Assembly (NCBI GenBank): GCA_014281115.1
Contig: JACONQ010000014.1
Span: 124,001-188,000, forward strand
Direction: 5' to 3'
From: Laburnicola sp. R22_1
Lineage: Eukaryota; Ascomycota; Dothideomycetes; Pleosporales; Didymosphaeriaceae
DNA length: 64,000 bases
In this document: positions 12,701 through 26,400 of the stretch, piece after piece
Layout: each line of letters starts with the position of its first letter
Position numbering within the stretch: the first letter of the stretch is position 1
Made by a program: the position numbers and the translations under genes
The notes under the pieces: generated by a model
The model's database searches: none
The model's input: only the letters and a program-made list of their open reading frames with translations
Told to the model about the DNA's origin: nothing

Positions 12701-15700
12701 CCTTTTCTTTCTCTCTATTACGCTTACTATAGTATACGCGCATAGGCGGCTTCTAGGTTCTATAACTTAGAAATACGCTTCTACTCTTCTCTTTTATTCC
12801 TCTATATGTAGTCTCTAGATTACCTAGATGGCAACTACTATAGCGTTGCTTAAAAACTCCCCCTATACTCTCTCTATATACCGCCTCCCTAGCCAAACCT
12901 AGTACGCCCGACATTTTATCTCATACTTGCCCTAAAAACCACACTATTAAATTATCTCCAGCCTTTCTTCTATCCCTATAGCGGCCCTCACTATAGAAAT
13001 TACCACATTAGGCTACTAGCATTTATTGCTTATATTCTGCCCTATTGCGCACTATTTCTAGCTAACCTAGTACCTTTAGCAGCTATAATAATCTCTAGTG
13101 TTACGTACCTCCCTCTAAAACTAGTCTAATTCTAGTGCTTTAAATAGGCTTTATCTATAGCACTATATTATCTTATATATCTACTAGTTTTTCTTTTCTA
13201 GCACCTAATAGACTGTGTAACCCGCCCACAACTTACTTATAACCTCCTCTACCTTCTACTAGCCACTTACTACTTCTAACTACGACTGCTGCCACTATAT
13301 CCGCCCCTTCCCATATTAATTGCACCCTACTAACTCGATATTATTGTACACTATCTACTTCCTATCTATATACTTACTTATCTTGCCTCGCTAGCATCTA
13401 TTACTCTTAATAAATATACCCATTACGCATATATTTACTAACTCTTCACTTTGCTATAACTACCTCTTTACCTCGCCTTACTCTATAATAATAATTAAGT
13501 TAGCTACCTTACTACTACGCCCAGCTCGCCCACTCTCTTAATAGTAGTTAATTATACTCTATAGCATCCCCATATATAAGACAAACATAATCCTAGAAAA
13601 GTCTACCCTAGTACTAAGCGCAGACGTCGCCATAATAAACCCTCCTTAGTCTAGCCACTACTCTAGTTAGTCCACTTAGTTAATCACCCCAGTATAATAG
13701 TACGTACACTATAGCGTCTCTATAAGCTTCTTATACTCCGCCCTAGTATAGTAGTAGATAATACCCTTCTTATTATCTCATAACACCTATATCTACTATT
13801 AATATATTGCTAGCGCCATTTCTATTACCTTGCGTCGCATATACTATAATATAAAATAGTAAATATTTAGCTATACTATATTAGCCCAGATGTACGTTAC
13901 TACTTAGATTAATATACTATTCCCTAGTACCTCCTTAAGTACTAGCGGGAGCGTTACCGTAAGCAGTACTATTAGATACGCTAGTACCCACAGATTCTAT
14001 AGCTTGGCTAGCTTTAGTCGCCAGTTGCTTAACATAAAGATAAGATAGCACTTATTAATAACTACCCTTCATAGCTACTTCTTATCGCTTAGCATGCTAG
14101 CATACTTTAGGAACCTCCTATTACTAGCAACGTTGGCACTAGCAACTATAACAGATACTAGATTTATCTTACTATACTTTTACTCTATATAGTCAATCCC
14201 ACTCCTACTAATTCTAGCTACTAGATTCTTAATTAACGCTTAGAATAGCACTATAATTATAGTTACGCTAATATCTTTTAAGCAAACTAGCACTATAAAT
14301 AGTAAGCTCTTACCTTTACTTATAAGAAGCACAACTACTAGCAGTATCTATCTATTAACTATAGCAAATATGGCTTACTTCTACTCTGCTAACTTAAACA
14401 ATGTATTAAACTAACCTAGCGCCTACTATATTACCTTAGACACAGCATTAGCTTCTATACTTATAATTACTACCTTTTTCTTCTATAGCTAAACCTTCTT
14501 AAAAGTAACGCCACTATAGTTGTTGTTATTTTCGCGTGGCCACTTCTTTATTCCACCTACTACTACTAGCGCTATATAGAGTTTTACTTTACATCTATTT
14601 ACTCCTAAGAACTAGTGCTAGCGCTAGCTTAGCGGCTAGAACGCTTTAATTAACTATATACTTAAATGCTTTATAATATTAATTAGTACGCTATAGTAGT
14701 CTATACCTATCTATGTTATCTATAAGTTTTGCAGCTCTAATAGGCTCTTCCTATTCTTGTCTATCTCTGCCTCTTTAATCTTACCCACCTCGTCCTTATA
14801 GCCCTGGCCAAACTCTTTCCTAACTACTACGCGCCTAATTTCTATAGCTGTGTATTAGTAGTTAAGCATGTGTAGCGGCACCCCTAGATACTTAGCTATC
14901 TCGCGCTTTAGCACCCGCGTTAAATAGTTAGCGTCCTATAGGCCCTACTTATTAGCCCACATATAGTTGCTAAAGCTACTACTAAGTACCTAGACACTAA
15001 GATACTTCTTAAATGGCTATAAATACTCCAGATAGACAACAACTACCTATAATAGCTAGGCTAGCAAGAAGCGTAGAACTACCTTTGGCTTATTCCACTA
15101 TAACTATAACCTATAATAGCAAACTACTATTATTACTTACCTATCTATTACTAAGATATTATAGTCCTACAGCGCCCTATTATAGTACTATAGTATTGTA
15201 ATCTCTATGCCCTAGCCTAGCTACCCTAAGTCTATATAGAAGTTCGCGAGCAATAGCTCCTTAAAACGCTTTACCTAACGCAAGTACTTCTTTATACGCA
15301 TAAAATTCCAAGTTTAGTTATCTAAATAAAGATTTTAACTCTACTCGCCCTATATTATTTACTTTAGCATCTACTATAAGCTATTCTCTAGGCTATTATT
15401 GTCGTGCATTATAAACAATATGCCTCGCTAGGTGTACGTAACGTTATTCTATATTAGATTAAGCCGAATATTAAATCGCTAGGCTAAGTTACTAACTCAT
15501 AGTAATTCACCCCATAGTATATCCTCTAGCTTAGTTAACAGCGCCTACGCTATTAACTAGAAATACTAGACTATAATAGGTTTTCTATAAAGATAAAAGA
15601 CTATCTTATCCTTAGACTAGAATATAATCCCTAAGTTACTAGTATTTATTGCAATATACTTACTATATACTAGTAGACTAATTATCTAGCTTATTAGACT

Positions 15701-17260
15701 ATATAAACTATCTGCTAGAAAGTGTTTTCTTATCTCTAGAAAGCGGTCCCGCTCTGCTATATCCTACTCTTCCCACACTATAAATAAAAGTAGATACTTA
15801 GCACTAATAACTTAGATATAGTACACTACGCCTATAACTATATAAGAGTAGTTTTTTATAGTGCACAAGTGGCCCATCTTAGCATTATATCTAAGCATAG
15901 CTATAAAATACACTAGCCCACTCTTAAATAGACTGCGGACGTATAGTTTAAAAATAAACACAGCTAGCACTTAAAGCAGCGCAGCAACCTAGACGTCTTT
16001 ATTATCGCCATCTAAAGTCTACCAAAACACTGTGGCCAGCGCTTTCTAGCAGCCCTACTACTAAAACAGCTCCCAAGCATCTTTTATATAATTAACTTTA
16101 GCTGTCTAACGTGCTTAGCGCTCGTAAGTAGTACTATTATTACTACTCTCGCTATACTCGCTGCTATTACTATTCTTACTAGCCTTACTCTCCTCCTCTT
16201 TGCTATCTTTATTACTACTACTAGCCTCTTTATTAGTAAGGATATATAAAAAATAGTAGATAAACATTACTATATATCTAGTATAGTAAGCCTGGCTCTC
16301 TAAATTCTGCAGTCGCGCAAATAGACGCTAGTTAATCTTATTTGCCTAGGCACTCTTTAACCATCGCCTTGTCTTGCGCGGCAGTAATAATAACCCTCGC
16401 ACGCTTCTCTCTACTAGCTTTTCTACTATATGCACTACTTGCTAGAGCTTTGGCTTATTACAACATAGTAATATAATCGCGTGTATAAGATATATATAAT
16501 TATAGTTTATAAAATACTCTAGCCACTTAGTAAACTTCTACTAGCCTATCTAGTCTATTTTTATAACTTTAGCGTCTATAACCTATGCCTACTACTCTTA
16601 CTCCTTCTATATTGCGGCGTACTTTGCCAGAATCTCGTCTATTTCCTCTTTACCTACCCTGGATTCTACTCTACTATTACGCAGATTAGGCACGCGAACT
16701 ATAAAGTACCGCTACTATCTAGCGGCTAGAAAAAAGGTCTACACTTTAACCTTACCATATAATACGTTAGAGCCAGTCTAAAATAAAAGCTTATGCTTCT
16801 TTTTATAGTGCATTTATATACTATCCTTACTATAGGTAATAAAGCTATAGTCTACCTGCCTACATTGCAACCTATCTAGCGGCGCTTCTAGTACTTTAAT
16901 TAGTAGTTAGCTATCTAGTAGAAGCTTAATCTTATCTAGCTACCTTGTGGACAAGTGTGTGCAGCCCTCTACAAATCTTTTTCGCTTACTAGCGGGCACC
17001 CCATACTTCTATAAGAGATAGGTATTAAGGTTCTATATACTAGTCTTATACTTCTAGTAGTAAAGCACCCTATACTTTCGCAGGTACACAATATACGTCC
17101 AAATCTAATTCTATAGTAATCTAATATTATCTTAGACCTATTATTATAGGCGATTTCTTTTCGTTAGTGCTCTAATCCTTATTATATTAGTAATAGATAC
17201 TTAAGCGTTCTAGAAGAACTCTATTGTAAATTCTAATCCTAATAGCGTAATACTGCTATT
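12700..17260 (-). pseudogene. TLH/RecQ-type DEAH helicase gene, copy A, RIP-decayed
   Basis: The minus strand can be read as a large fungal RecQ-like helicase of the telomere-linked helicase (TLH) type, about 1,500 codons, broken by very many TAG stops. Near 16,850 there is a DUF3505-like zinc-finger region (LQCRQ..., then H...KKKHK). Near 15,300-15,450 the middle domain reads MRIKKYLR-VKRFKELLLANFYIDLG. Near 14,300 the Walker A region reads SKGKSLLF (family GGGKSLLF). Near 14,070 the DECH box reads NKCYLIF, followed by SNWRLKLAKL. D->N and E->K changes fit RIP. The ends are approximate. It is not functional. Confidence 0.75.
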
Positions 17261-17465
17261 TAATACTACACTCCCACCACGCTATTTTCTAGATGCGAAG
17301 CGATAGATTTGGTGTAAAAAGTGCGCCAAAGATAAATAAAAATAAAAAAGAAATAGAAATGGCTAGAGAATACACTTAAATTGGCCCATGCGAAACAGCC
17401 CTTACGTCTGGCCCAGAATAGCTAGCTAACCCTAACGCGAAACCTAATCGGGCACAAAAAGAGGC
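17261..17465. other. junction between the two helicase relics
   Basis: A less AT-rich 200-bp tract lies upstream of helicase copy A and abuts the broken 3' end of copy B. It is likely the 5' flank of copy A; copy B is cut just after LLIVILLPN, the counterpart of the helicase LTATLPP motif. No gene was seen. Confidence 0.4.
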
Positions 17466-19268
17466 CCTTTTGCCGCGGTAAATTAGTTAGGTAGTAATAT
17501 TACTATTAATAACACTATTTGTGTCTTAGTAGTAACTAACTTATCTAACTACTATATCTATTTATAAAATGTATACTGCTAGTTTAATATAATATAGCAC
17601 TTATTAATTATAATCTAGTCTAATTACTATATTATTTTTAAATAGTTTATAAATATTATAAACTTTCATATAATTGCTAACTTAGTCATTACTAATACTA
17701 TAGTGGCTACGTTAGGTAGGCGCTAGCTTTTTTACTTTATATATAATATTTTTAATTTTTTACACTATTACTTTATATTGCCTTATAATATAATTAATAG
17801 AATAATAATAATAGTAGTGCTACCCTACTTTGCCCATGCTAGTAATATAAATAATATACTCTTATCTACTTCTATTAGTATTACTACTATAACTAGGCTC
17901 TCTCTAACTATAATAGCTTTAATGGCTTCTTTCTGCACGCTTTAAAACGTTGCTATTTTACCTATTATTTATTATAACTACTTAGTAGTGTCTATTTTCC
18001 TTAATTGCCCCTATTAATTAATTCTAGTCTTGTCTACCTCGCTTTTAAATGGCGCCCTCTTCTACTTCTTATACCTATTATTCTTCTTAGCGTCTAGTGG
18101 AAACCTTAAAAATTAATACTAATCTATACTTAATATTTAGAACTGCTACTACCTATTTACTATAGCTCTAGTCTACTTTATAATATCTTATATATATATT
18201 AATTCTACTATATACACTATATACTCTGTCTATAAATTTATAATTATGGCTACTATATTCTCTTTATTTAATGCGTTATTCTTATTACTCTTTTTAGCTA
18301 AAATATTATAGACCTATGTAAAAACTATTAACTAATCCTAATAGTAATCTTGTAGTATACTGCAATTACTAATGGCTAGCCTAACTTAATACTAGTCTTG
18401 CGCTTTAATACCTTCTATAATCTATTAGTTATTTACTTATATTCGCTTAGATTAGCTAGCTATATATATAATAAAATAGCATTTTTCTTCTATACTATCG
18501 TCTCTATCTACTACTAGAACAATAACACTAACTATATATAATATACTAATAACTTACTAACCTTACGTAGTAAATACTAGTAGATAATTTTAATATTACT
18601 ATTAATAGTATAACTATTATAGTATCTTATTATAATCACTATCTTGCCGTCCTTAATAAATATATTATAGTACGCCCCTTTGGCTATATTACTATACTAG
18701 ATACTTATAATTTCTAGTTCTCTTATTAGCTATCCACCTATAATATATATTAATATAATTAACTTCTTTTAAAATATAACTACCTAGTCTATATACCGCT
18801 TAACCTCTTACTAGTTAATGTCTAAATAGGTGCCTGGCTTTATAAACTAGTTTCTAATCTAGGCGTCCTAACTAACCCGCTTAAATAACTACTGCTCTTT
18901 GTCTATAGGCATACGGATGCGCTAGTCTTTTAAAAAATTCTATCTAGACTGCTTATTAGTTAGATTATTGCGTAAACTCGCCTATAGGATGCTAGGAATA
19001 GGTTTGGCAAACGGGCTATTGCTAAACAACAAATCCTCTATTAATAACTACTAGTTTACAACTACTAACCCGTGCACTATACTATAGAACTAGGCTATAT
19101 TAAACTATAACTTCTTATATAATAACTTATCCTGCCCTATTTACTTAATATTATCGCGTAATATTATATTATAATAGATTTTTAGCCTATATATCTATAA
19201 ATTTAATATTTACTATATGGGCCTATGGCTACCACGCACTATAAACTTGTCTATTATTTACTAGACCT

Positions 19269-19436
19269 TGTCAGATTTAATAGTTGAATGCGATAATGTG
19301 TCTTTATTAATGATGATGATTGTGTTCTATTCTAACCGTGTTTAGCTGGTTCTGACTTCTTCGCTAGTGTGCCAAGCCAGGTGGTCCCTGCTCGATTGTA
19401 CAGATCCAACCTCACCACAGCTCGTTCTATCTAACA
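19269..19436 (-). repeat. Copia 3' LTR (168 bp)
   Basis: Starts TGTCAGA and ends TCTAACA. It differs from the other LTR at about seven positions, all transitions, mostly with A or T in this copy, including the terminal G->A. Confidence 0.95.
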
Positions 19437-19439
19437 CAC

Positions 19440-22400
19440 CCCCTTAGGTTGGAAACTCTTTAAGCTGGTACTTATGCGATTGTAAGGTCTTCAAGTTACT
19501 CTTAAATTTCCTTAAGAGGTACGGTATTCGTTACCTCCTTAGTCTCCACATTAACTAATCTAAGTTGTTGGAGGAAACCCTCCCACTTGCTCCTAGGGAG
19601 CACCTTTGTAAGGCCGTTAGCGATTATATCTGCTAACTATATATACTCCACCTCAATCCTGCCCTTAGATACTTCTTATTGGATCTAGTGGTTATGGATG
19701 TCTACATAACGAAGCTTGGTTTAGAGGCGGGAAACCTCCTTAGTTACCAAGCGTATAGTTTGTTTATTATCGCACTAAATAGTGATAGTGCGCGCGTCTA
19801 GTTCGATCTGGAGTTCGCGGAGTAGTCTTGAGACAAAGAGTGCTTCCTTAGCTACCTAAGAAAGAGCTAGTAGTTTAGCCTTAGTAGTTAATGTTGTTAC
19901 AGTATCTTATTTGTTAGCCTTCCAGGCAATAAGTCCGCTAAAGAGCTTAATAGCGTAGCCTTGGGAGCTCTTACAGTCCATTGTATTATTAGCGAAGGAT
20001 GCGTCGCTTGCAATCTAAAGTCCAGTGTCACCTCTAAGCTGTAGGGCTCGCTGCTTTGTGCTTTAAAGGTATAGGAGAACTTAGTCTGCTGCGTCTTAGT
20101 GATTAGGCCCTAGGTTTAACAGAAATTAAGCCAGTTGTAAAGTTGCAAAGGCAATATCTGGCCTTATAGTAACTGCAGCAAAGAGCAATAATCTAATCTT
20201 ATATTAAAATTTGTTAATCTTAGTTAGTATTGCCAACCCCTTCCTTGGCTGTAATTCGATCGCAGCTATAGGAGTGTTATGTGGAATGTTTGTTCTGTCT
20301 GCTAATTAGCTAATCTTATCTAAGTAGGCAGCCTATAATAGTTAAATCTTGCGGTTTGTTCGGTCCTATACAACTTCTATGCTAAGGAACTATTAGAGGT
20401 TGTTTCCTCTAGTAAAAGTATACTTGTCTTGTAAGCGCTTAATTGCTTATTAAGCTTCTTCTTCTTTCTCCTTGTGATACGCGAGTATAATGTTGTCGAC
20501 GTAGAAGAATATAATGACTCTATCCTTAATTAGGCAGCATAGCTTGTAAGGCACTATCTGGAAGCCTAGTGCTTTAAGCGTCGTTGTGAATTCTTTCTGC
20601 TAGAGGAGTGGTGAAATGCGAAGGCCGTATAGTGCCTTGTTTACTTGCAGTATTGTTCTAGGCTTTTAATAGCCCTAAGGCATTCTTATGTAAACCTCTT
20701 GATCCACTATTGCGTGGACGAACGCATTTGTTACGTCGTATTGCTTAAGCTCCATATTATAGTGAGCTGCTATTGCCATTATTATTCGGAATAACCGGCT
20801 AGCAAGCGTGGCTGCGTAAGTGTCTTGCGAGGTAATGTTACGTTGTTAATCGCCTCGGATAACTAGTCGCGCCTTGCACTTTAGCAAGCGATAGTGCTTA
20901 TTAAGTTTATAGGTGTATACCCACATGTAGTTAAGGATCTATTATCCTGTCAGTTTAATCTTCTTTAATGGTATTTCTAACTATGATTTTATCTCTTAGT
21001 GGCTTACGAGGTGCACTTATTTAGCCTCTTAAAACATCTTGCCTATTAGGTGATCCTTAAGCTTGGTCCGGCACGTTGGCAGAGGTGGAAGTTGACTTTA
21101 ATAGGGCTTTAAGCCTTTAGCGAGCATTCTTATTATTTTAGTCTTGTCCATAACTTCTCCTCTGTATTTTCCAACACAGCTGGCTTGGGTTCCCGCTATA
21201 AAAGCTGCTGCCTAGGGGACAGTTGTTAAGAATGCTTGTTGCGTTAGACTTGTTTAGTCTCTAGCCATTAACTGTGCAAGTAACGCTACGGGTGGCGGTG
21301 TTGTTAGAGGAGTCGGGTAGCTATCCCTGATCTTCCTTCCTTGATAGTAGCCTGGTGGATCTGCTTCGTCTTGTTGTTCTGACGAATCTACAGCGGCTTT
21401 ATCCTTATAAAAGGAGTCTGTCTGTGGTTGTTGGGTAGGAGTTAGTAGCTTAATGGTTCTTACGTGCGTTGCTATTTCTTGAAGCGTGCTGTGCATAAGA
21501 CTGTCCATAAGGTCCTTAACCCTCCTGTCGAATACTGACTCTTTGTTGAAGACGACGTTTTAGGTGCTTATTACCTTGCCAAGCGACAGTATTCATATTT
21601 GGTAGATGTTTAATAATTAGTATCTAACTAGATAACTAATCCATGCCTTTGGATTAAGGCGTTGTAGGCGTGATTTGCCTTGGTGAGTATTATCGGTCAT
21701 TGCAAATGCCTTGCAGCCGTACGCCTTTAGATAGGCGAGGTTGGGTTTTCGTAGTGAAGTGACAATCCCATTACTAAACGCGACTTGTGTGAAGAATATC
21801 TTGTATGGCGTTTTCTAGTGGTTCGCATAATTCGGTATTCGATTGTAGAGGTATACTGCGGCTCTTGTCACTTTAGGCCACAGTTCCTAGGATAGGTTGG
21901 CGTCAAGTCGCATTGCACGCGATTTCTCTTTGTTCACACCCCCTAAGCGTTCAGCACCTCTATTTTAAGCTTGTGTATCCAGGGCAGAAGGCTTGACAGT
22001 AATTCCTTGTGATGCCAACCAGCGCTCGATTTCCGGTTTCACTATTGTGATCTTGTTGTCCGCTTTAATGACCTTGACTATAATGTTGTAATGGTTTTTA
22101 AGGAAAAGAAAGAAGTTTGATAGAACTTAAATAACCGACTTTGCTGGTTGATTGTCTTTAAAATAAAAGTTCCATTGTAGGCCTAAGTACCTATTGGTGA
22201 CAAGTATCTGGCTCCTTTCGCTAGTGCTACTTTGCGCCTTGTAGGCATAAAAGTTAATAGCTAGTCTTTCTTCTAGTCCTTTATTGTTAATTCGCGGTGC
22301 TTAGCTAATTTGTCGCTAGATCTTTGCTTTCCCACAGGAGTCGCATTAAACTGTTGTAACTCTCTTAACTCGCACCCCTTCAGCTTGCTGCACAAGATGT

Positions 22401-24187
22401 TTGATAGCTGCTAGTCTAGGGTGTCCTAGTCTCTTGTGCCATAATTTAGCTAAGGCCCTTTGTGGTGCTCCTTTCGTTCGTGATGTATTCTTGCGGATAT
22501 GATATAAAGTGGGTGGTAGCGGATCATACTTAAGTATCCATTAACTATGTATCTTAGATAGTTTTCTAATAACCTTGTTGTCTAGTCCTTTTAGCGTAGT
22601 TGGGTCTGTTTGCGTATTCCACCAGATTCCTCTATACCTTAGTAGTTGAAAGGAGACTAGGTTGCACAGGAGGTCTGGACAGATAGCCATATTATGTAGA
22701 ATTAATATAGTTGTTCTATGTTAACCTCTTAGTGTTAAGTTAATAGAGCTGTAGCCTTTTATCTATATCTTTATATTCCTAGCCCATATATAATCTCCGG
22801 ACGTAGGTAGACGGAAGTTGTAGATATAGTTGGGGTTGTTTATAATATAGCAAGTTGATCCTAAATTAAGAATAAATAAGCGCTTTAGCGGGTAATTAGA
22901 CACTTCTGTTCCTATTAGCGCTGATGTAAACGCAGCGTTGACGTTTAATATTCTCCGCCCCTCTAGTTAGTCCTTAGGGGACTTAAGGATCTTAGGTGTG
23001 GGTGTGTGCGATTGTTTAATAATCGGTGTTCGTGATTAGGTTCTGCTTTGTCCGCGGATTAGCCCTTGGAAAGTTGCGTCGTTCTTACGCTTAAAGTTAA
23101 TAAGCTCATTTATAATCTTATTAGGTTTTCACTACTTAGGAGCTTTGTCTAGGTTAATATAATAGCAGTCCCTAATACTGTGGCGTTGTCCACAGGCAGG
23201 GCATTTTGCTCCTCCTGTTATAGCTGGCTCTTAATCTAAAGGCCGCTTAAGCTTGACATCTTTCTTGTTAGCTGTACGTTAATTACGGGGTCTGCCCCGG
23301 TTTTGGTTGGATGGTGCGCTTTTGGCATAAGAGGCGTCCCTGTCATTGCCCTAGGTGGTTGCACTACCTTTAGCGAGAAATAATGCATTATTAGTTACAA
23401 AAGCTGCTTTGTGCTTCCCTGATCTAAGGGGATAGTTTGTTATTATGTGTTCTTAAAAGCGTTTTATTATCTCCTTCTGGCTTATGCTAGTTGCAAATCA
23501 ACTATTGTCTTAAAAGTTTGTAGACTATATAGGAGCAACTTTGTTCACAGCTGCTAGGAAGTCTTTTATAATCACATTTAATTGTGATAGCTTGGCGACT
23601 TAATATGTCTCCGCCTTAGTGGCTGCTTGGTTGTACTCTGCTAGCCATGTGTCCCATTGCGACGCGCTCCTTATTGGCCTCAGTGAGGCAAGATATCGCT
23701 CGCGAGCTCGTTCTTGTTTGATTTGTTTGTTAACTCTAACCGTTAGTTGTAGGTCTATAATCCATTATTGTAGTGGCTTCTCTAGTAGGCAGCACGTGCG
23801 CAACAGGTGTGGGGATATAGTTAATTAGATAAATGCCACAATGTGTTAGAGGCTTGCTTGTTCCTTCTTAAAGTCGTGCTAGTCGTTCTTGTATTGTTCG
23901 ATAAGAATCTTGTAATATTCAAGGTCTTTCTTAAACGCCTTCTGTCTAGTTGCTGACAGCGCGGTTGGTCTTGTTGGGATTTCAACGTTCGCGGCTGGTG
24001 TGTAATTAGCGACTACCAGAGCTCTAACAACTGCTAGTCTTGATATCAGCGGGACTGTTAACTTTAGATTAACCTTATCCCAGATGTTGTAGACAACACA
24101 TCTCGCCTGCAGCTGCGTTATCCATCCCATATAGTCGGTATAATCCCTCAGCGTTACTGTGGGATCGCGGTATAGTTGTTGCGCCAT
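19440..24187 (-). pseudogene. Copia Gag-Pol polyprotein, interrupted
   Basis: Gag begins at ATG 24,187 and is open to 23,879 (MAQQLYRDPTV..., about 102 residues). A CCHC knuckle (CPACGQRHSIRDC) is near 23,190. The integrase zinc-binding start reads LWHKRLGHPRL near 22,430. A Pro/Thr-rich linker before reverse transcriptase is open at 21,508-21,254. The reverse-transcriptase active site near 20,500 reads YVDN in place of YVDD, a G->A change. RNase H follows (CDNKQTIRL and TKLRYVDIHNHW at about 19,690-19,780). Numerous TAG/TAA stops break Pol, so the element cannot move on its own. Confidence 0.9.
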
Positions 24188-24219
24188 TTCGTATTAGTTA
24201 AGGCAGTGAGACTCTTAAT

Positions 24220-24387
24220 TGTCAGATTTAATGGTTGAATGCGATAATGTGTCTTTATTGATGATAATGATTGTGTTCTGTTCCAACCGTGTTCAGCTGG
24301 TTCTGACTTCTTCGCTAGTGTGCCAAGCCAGGTGGTCCCTGCTCGATTGTACAGATCCAACCTCACCACAGCTCGTTCTATCTGACA
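24220..24387 (-). repeat. Copia 5' LTR (168 bp)
   Basis: Starts TGTCAGA and ends TCTGACA, a perfect short terminal inverted repeat. Being the upstream LTR on the minus strand, it would drive the element. The Gag ATG lies only 33 bp inside it. Confidence 0.95.
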
Positions 24388-26400
24388 GACCTATTATAAA
24401 TACCCTTTAGGCTAGTGTTGCCATAGAGTGCTATTACTATTAATATTATCTTTTATAAATAGGTCTAATAACTCTAATACTTACTACACGACTATAAACT
24501 AGGCGACCTTAATAATAGCTAATAAAATAGGCGGGTACTACTTAGCACCTTTCTACCCATCCTTCTTAACCCCTACTATGGCTAATATATATACTAATAG
24601 GCTATTATGCTCTTTATAGGTAATAGACTAGCTTAATAATATAATATAAAATGCTAAACACGTTTTCTTAATACTTAATAATGTTTTTAGCTTATTACCT
24701 AACACACCTCCCTTTACTTAATTCTAGTTATTAGCCTTTATCTTTTCTACTACACTATCTATATTATCTATTATCTCCTTGTCTAGATCTTTGTCTTCTA
24801 TCTCTTTTATATCTTTTTCTTTTTTTTCTTTCTTCTCCTCTTCTATTACTTTCTTAGTCTTCTTTGCTAATACCTTTTATACCTTACGCTATTACTTAGT
24901 AAATTAGTACTTAGGGCTCTTTTATGCGTGCTCTTACTGTGTTTACTAAAAAAATATTAATATTTGCTTTTATAGCCAGAGATACTCGCTAATTAACTTC
25001 TTATTTATATATAGCTGCAATAGCTAGTACTACGTCTAGTGCTTTTTAGTCTAAATGACCTCTAACCTTATAAACACCCTTATATAGTAAATAATAAACC
25101 CCTGGCTAAACCGCGCTAATCTATTCATAGCCTTCTTTATGGCTGCTGCGATAGGCTCTTCTTTAGCTTTAGACTCCTCTACACTTGCTAATAATTCGGA
25201 TTGCTCTATACCTACTAAATATAATATCTATTCTATCCACTTTAGCCATGGGTTTACCTTATTCTACGCGCCATCCTAAATTGTTATCTCTACCCGCTTT
25301 TACACATTGGCCCACGCCTTATTTATATTTCTACTAACCTACGCCCACTCTATCTCGTCGTCTATAGGGTTGGGGGCGAAATCGGGTTACTAGACCTTAA
25401 AATACTATAACCCAGCGCCTTAGGCAAATAATACCTAGTAATAGACGGGCCTACAACCCTACTTACTGCGCACCTATATGCCTTTCTACTCTATTTAACT
25501 TAGACAGCCACTTTTGCCTACTAGTAACTAGTCGTGCACCTTTTGCTAATATTTCCTTATCACCTCTACGCTTTAAAAAATCTAGTAGTATTAGCCTAGT
25601 TTTAATTAACACATTAACCCGTCTATATATACTAGTAACTAGCTAATAGGCTTAATAGTTTAACAAGACACCTCTAGCTTACTAGTATACTATATTAATC
25701 TAGTCTAACTAGTAACCTCTATTGCTACGTATTTAGCTCTTTTATAGGTAATCTAATAGTAACACTATAAATAATTCTAGATATGGCTAAGTAAAACGCT
25801 GTACCTGTATTCTCTATAGACCACTAATAAATATTTAGGCAAATACTTAAATAACTTGCCTACAACACTACTCTCTACTATAATAGTGGATTCGACGCGA
25901 TGCTACTATGGGCGATTACTAATAATAGGTTTCTATAATAGATTATAGGCGCTGCGATAGGTTATATATTACTAAATAGGTTATAGGCTATATTATAAAT
26001 AATATCTAGTGCTAGTAATTAAATATACGTTACTACTACTACCTACGCTCTGTCTATTACGTTATATAAATATTTTAACTCCTAGAATCCTTTACAATGC
26101 GACGCGTCTTAGCTTTTAGTATTCTATCCTCCTTATCTTAAAACGTACTCTAGGGTGTAATTGCCGTCTTATTAACTTTACTCTAACTCTAACGCGCAAT
26201 CCTAACGCCTATAGCCATATGGGTTTTAGGACTGCAAATTTGCTAGAATGTGTAACTTAACGCGCTAAATCTTTAAGCTAAATTTGGGACGAATTAGTCT
26301 TTAGGAACCTAATTAGACTAGTCCCTAAATATTTACTAGACTTAGCCTACGTAATAAAATAAATGCATAGGATTTAGGCTAGCGCGAATATTTTATCCCT

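Larger units (their letters stand above)
19269..24387 (-). mobile_element. Ty1/Copia LTR retrotransposon
   Basis: A 5,119-bp element with TG..CA LTRs, flanked by the 5-bp duplication GACCT (19,264-19,268 and 24,388-24,392). It lies inside helicase copy B. A polypurine tract (AAGGGGGTG on the minus strand) sits against the 19,436 LTR boundary. The internal coding order gag, integrase, reverse transcriptase, RNase H on the minus strand is the Copia order. It is clearly less AT-shifted than the sequence it sits in, so it is younger, but it is defective. Confidence 0.95.
17466..26400 (-). pseudogene. TLH/RecQ-type helicase gene, copy B, truncated and split by Copia
   Basis: A second, distinct TLH-like gene reads on the minus strand. 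The N-terminal half is at about 24,390-26,400 (NPIDDEIEWA, VNPWLKWIE, MNRLARFSQG). After the Copia insertion it resumes at 19,268 with NSPFAKPIPSIL, KRYID-VVIF, then a stretch matching the GGQPARGPEI region of the family near 18,750. Walker A near 17,900 has become IEVDKSILF, and DECH near 17,560 reads NKCY. The reading stops near 17,466, so most of the helicase C-terminal half is missing. TAG stops are everywhere. The 26.4-kb limit is approximate. Confidence 0.7.
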
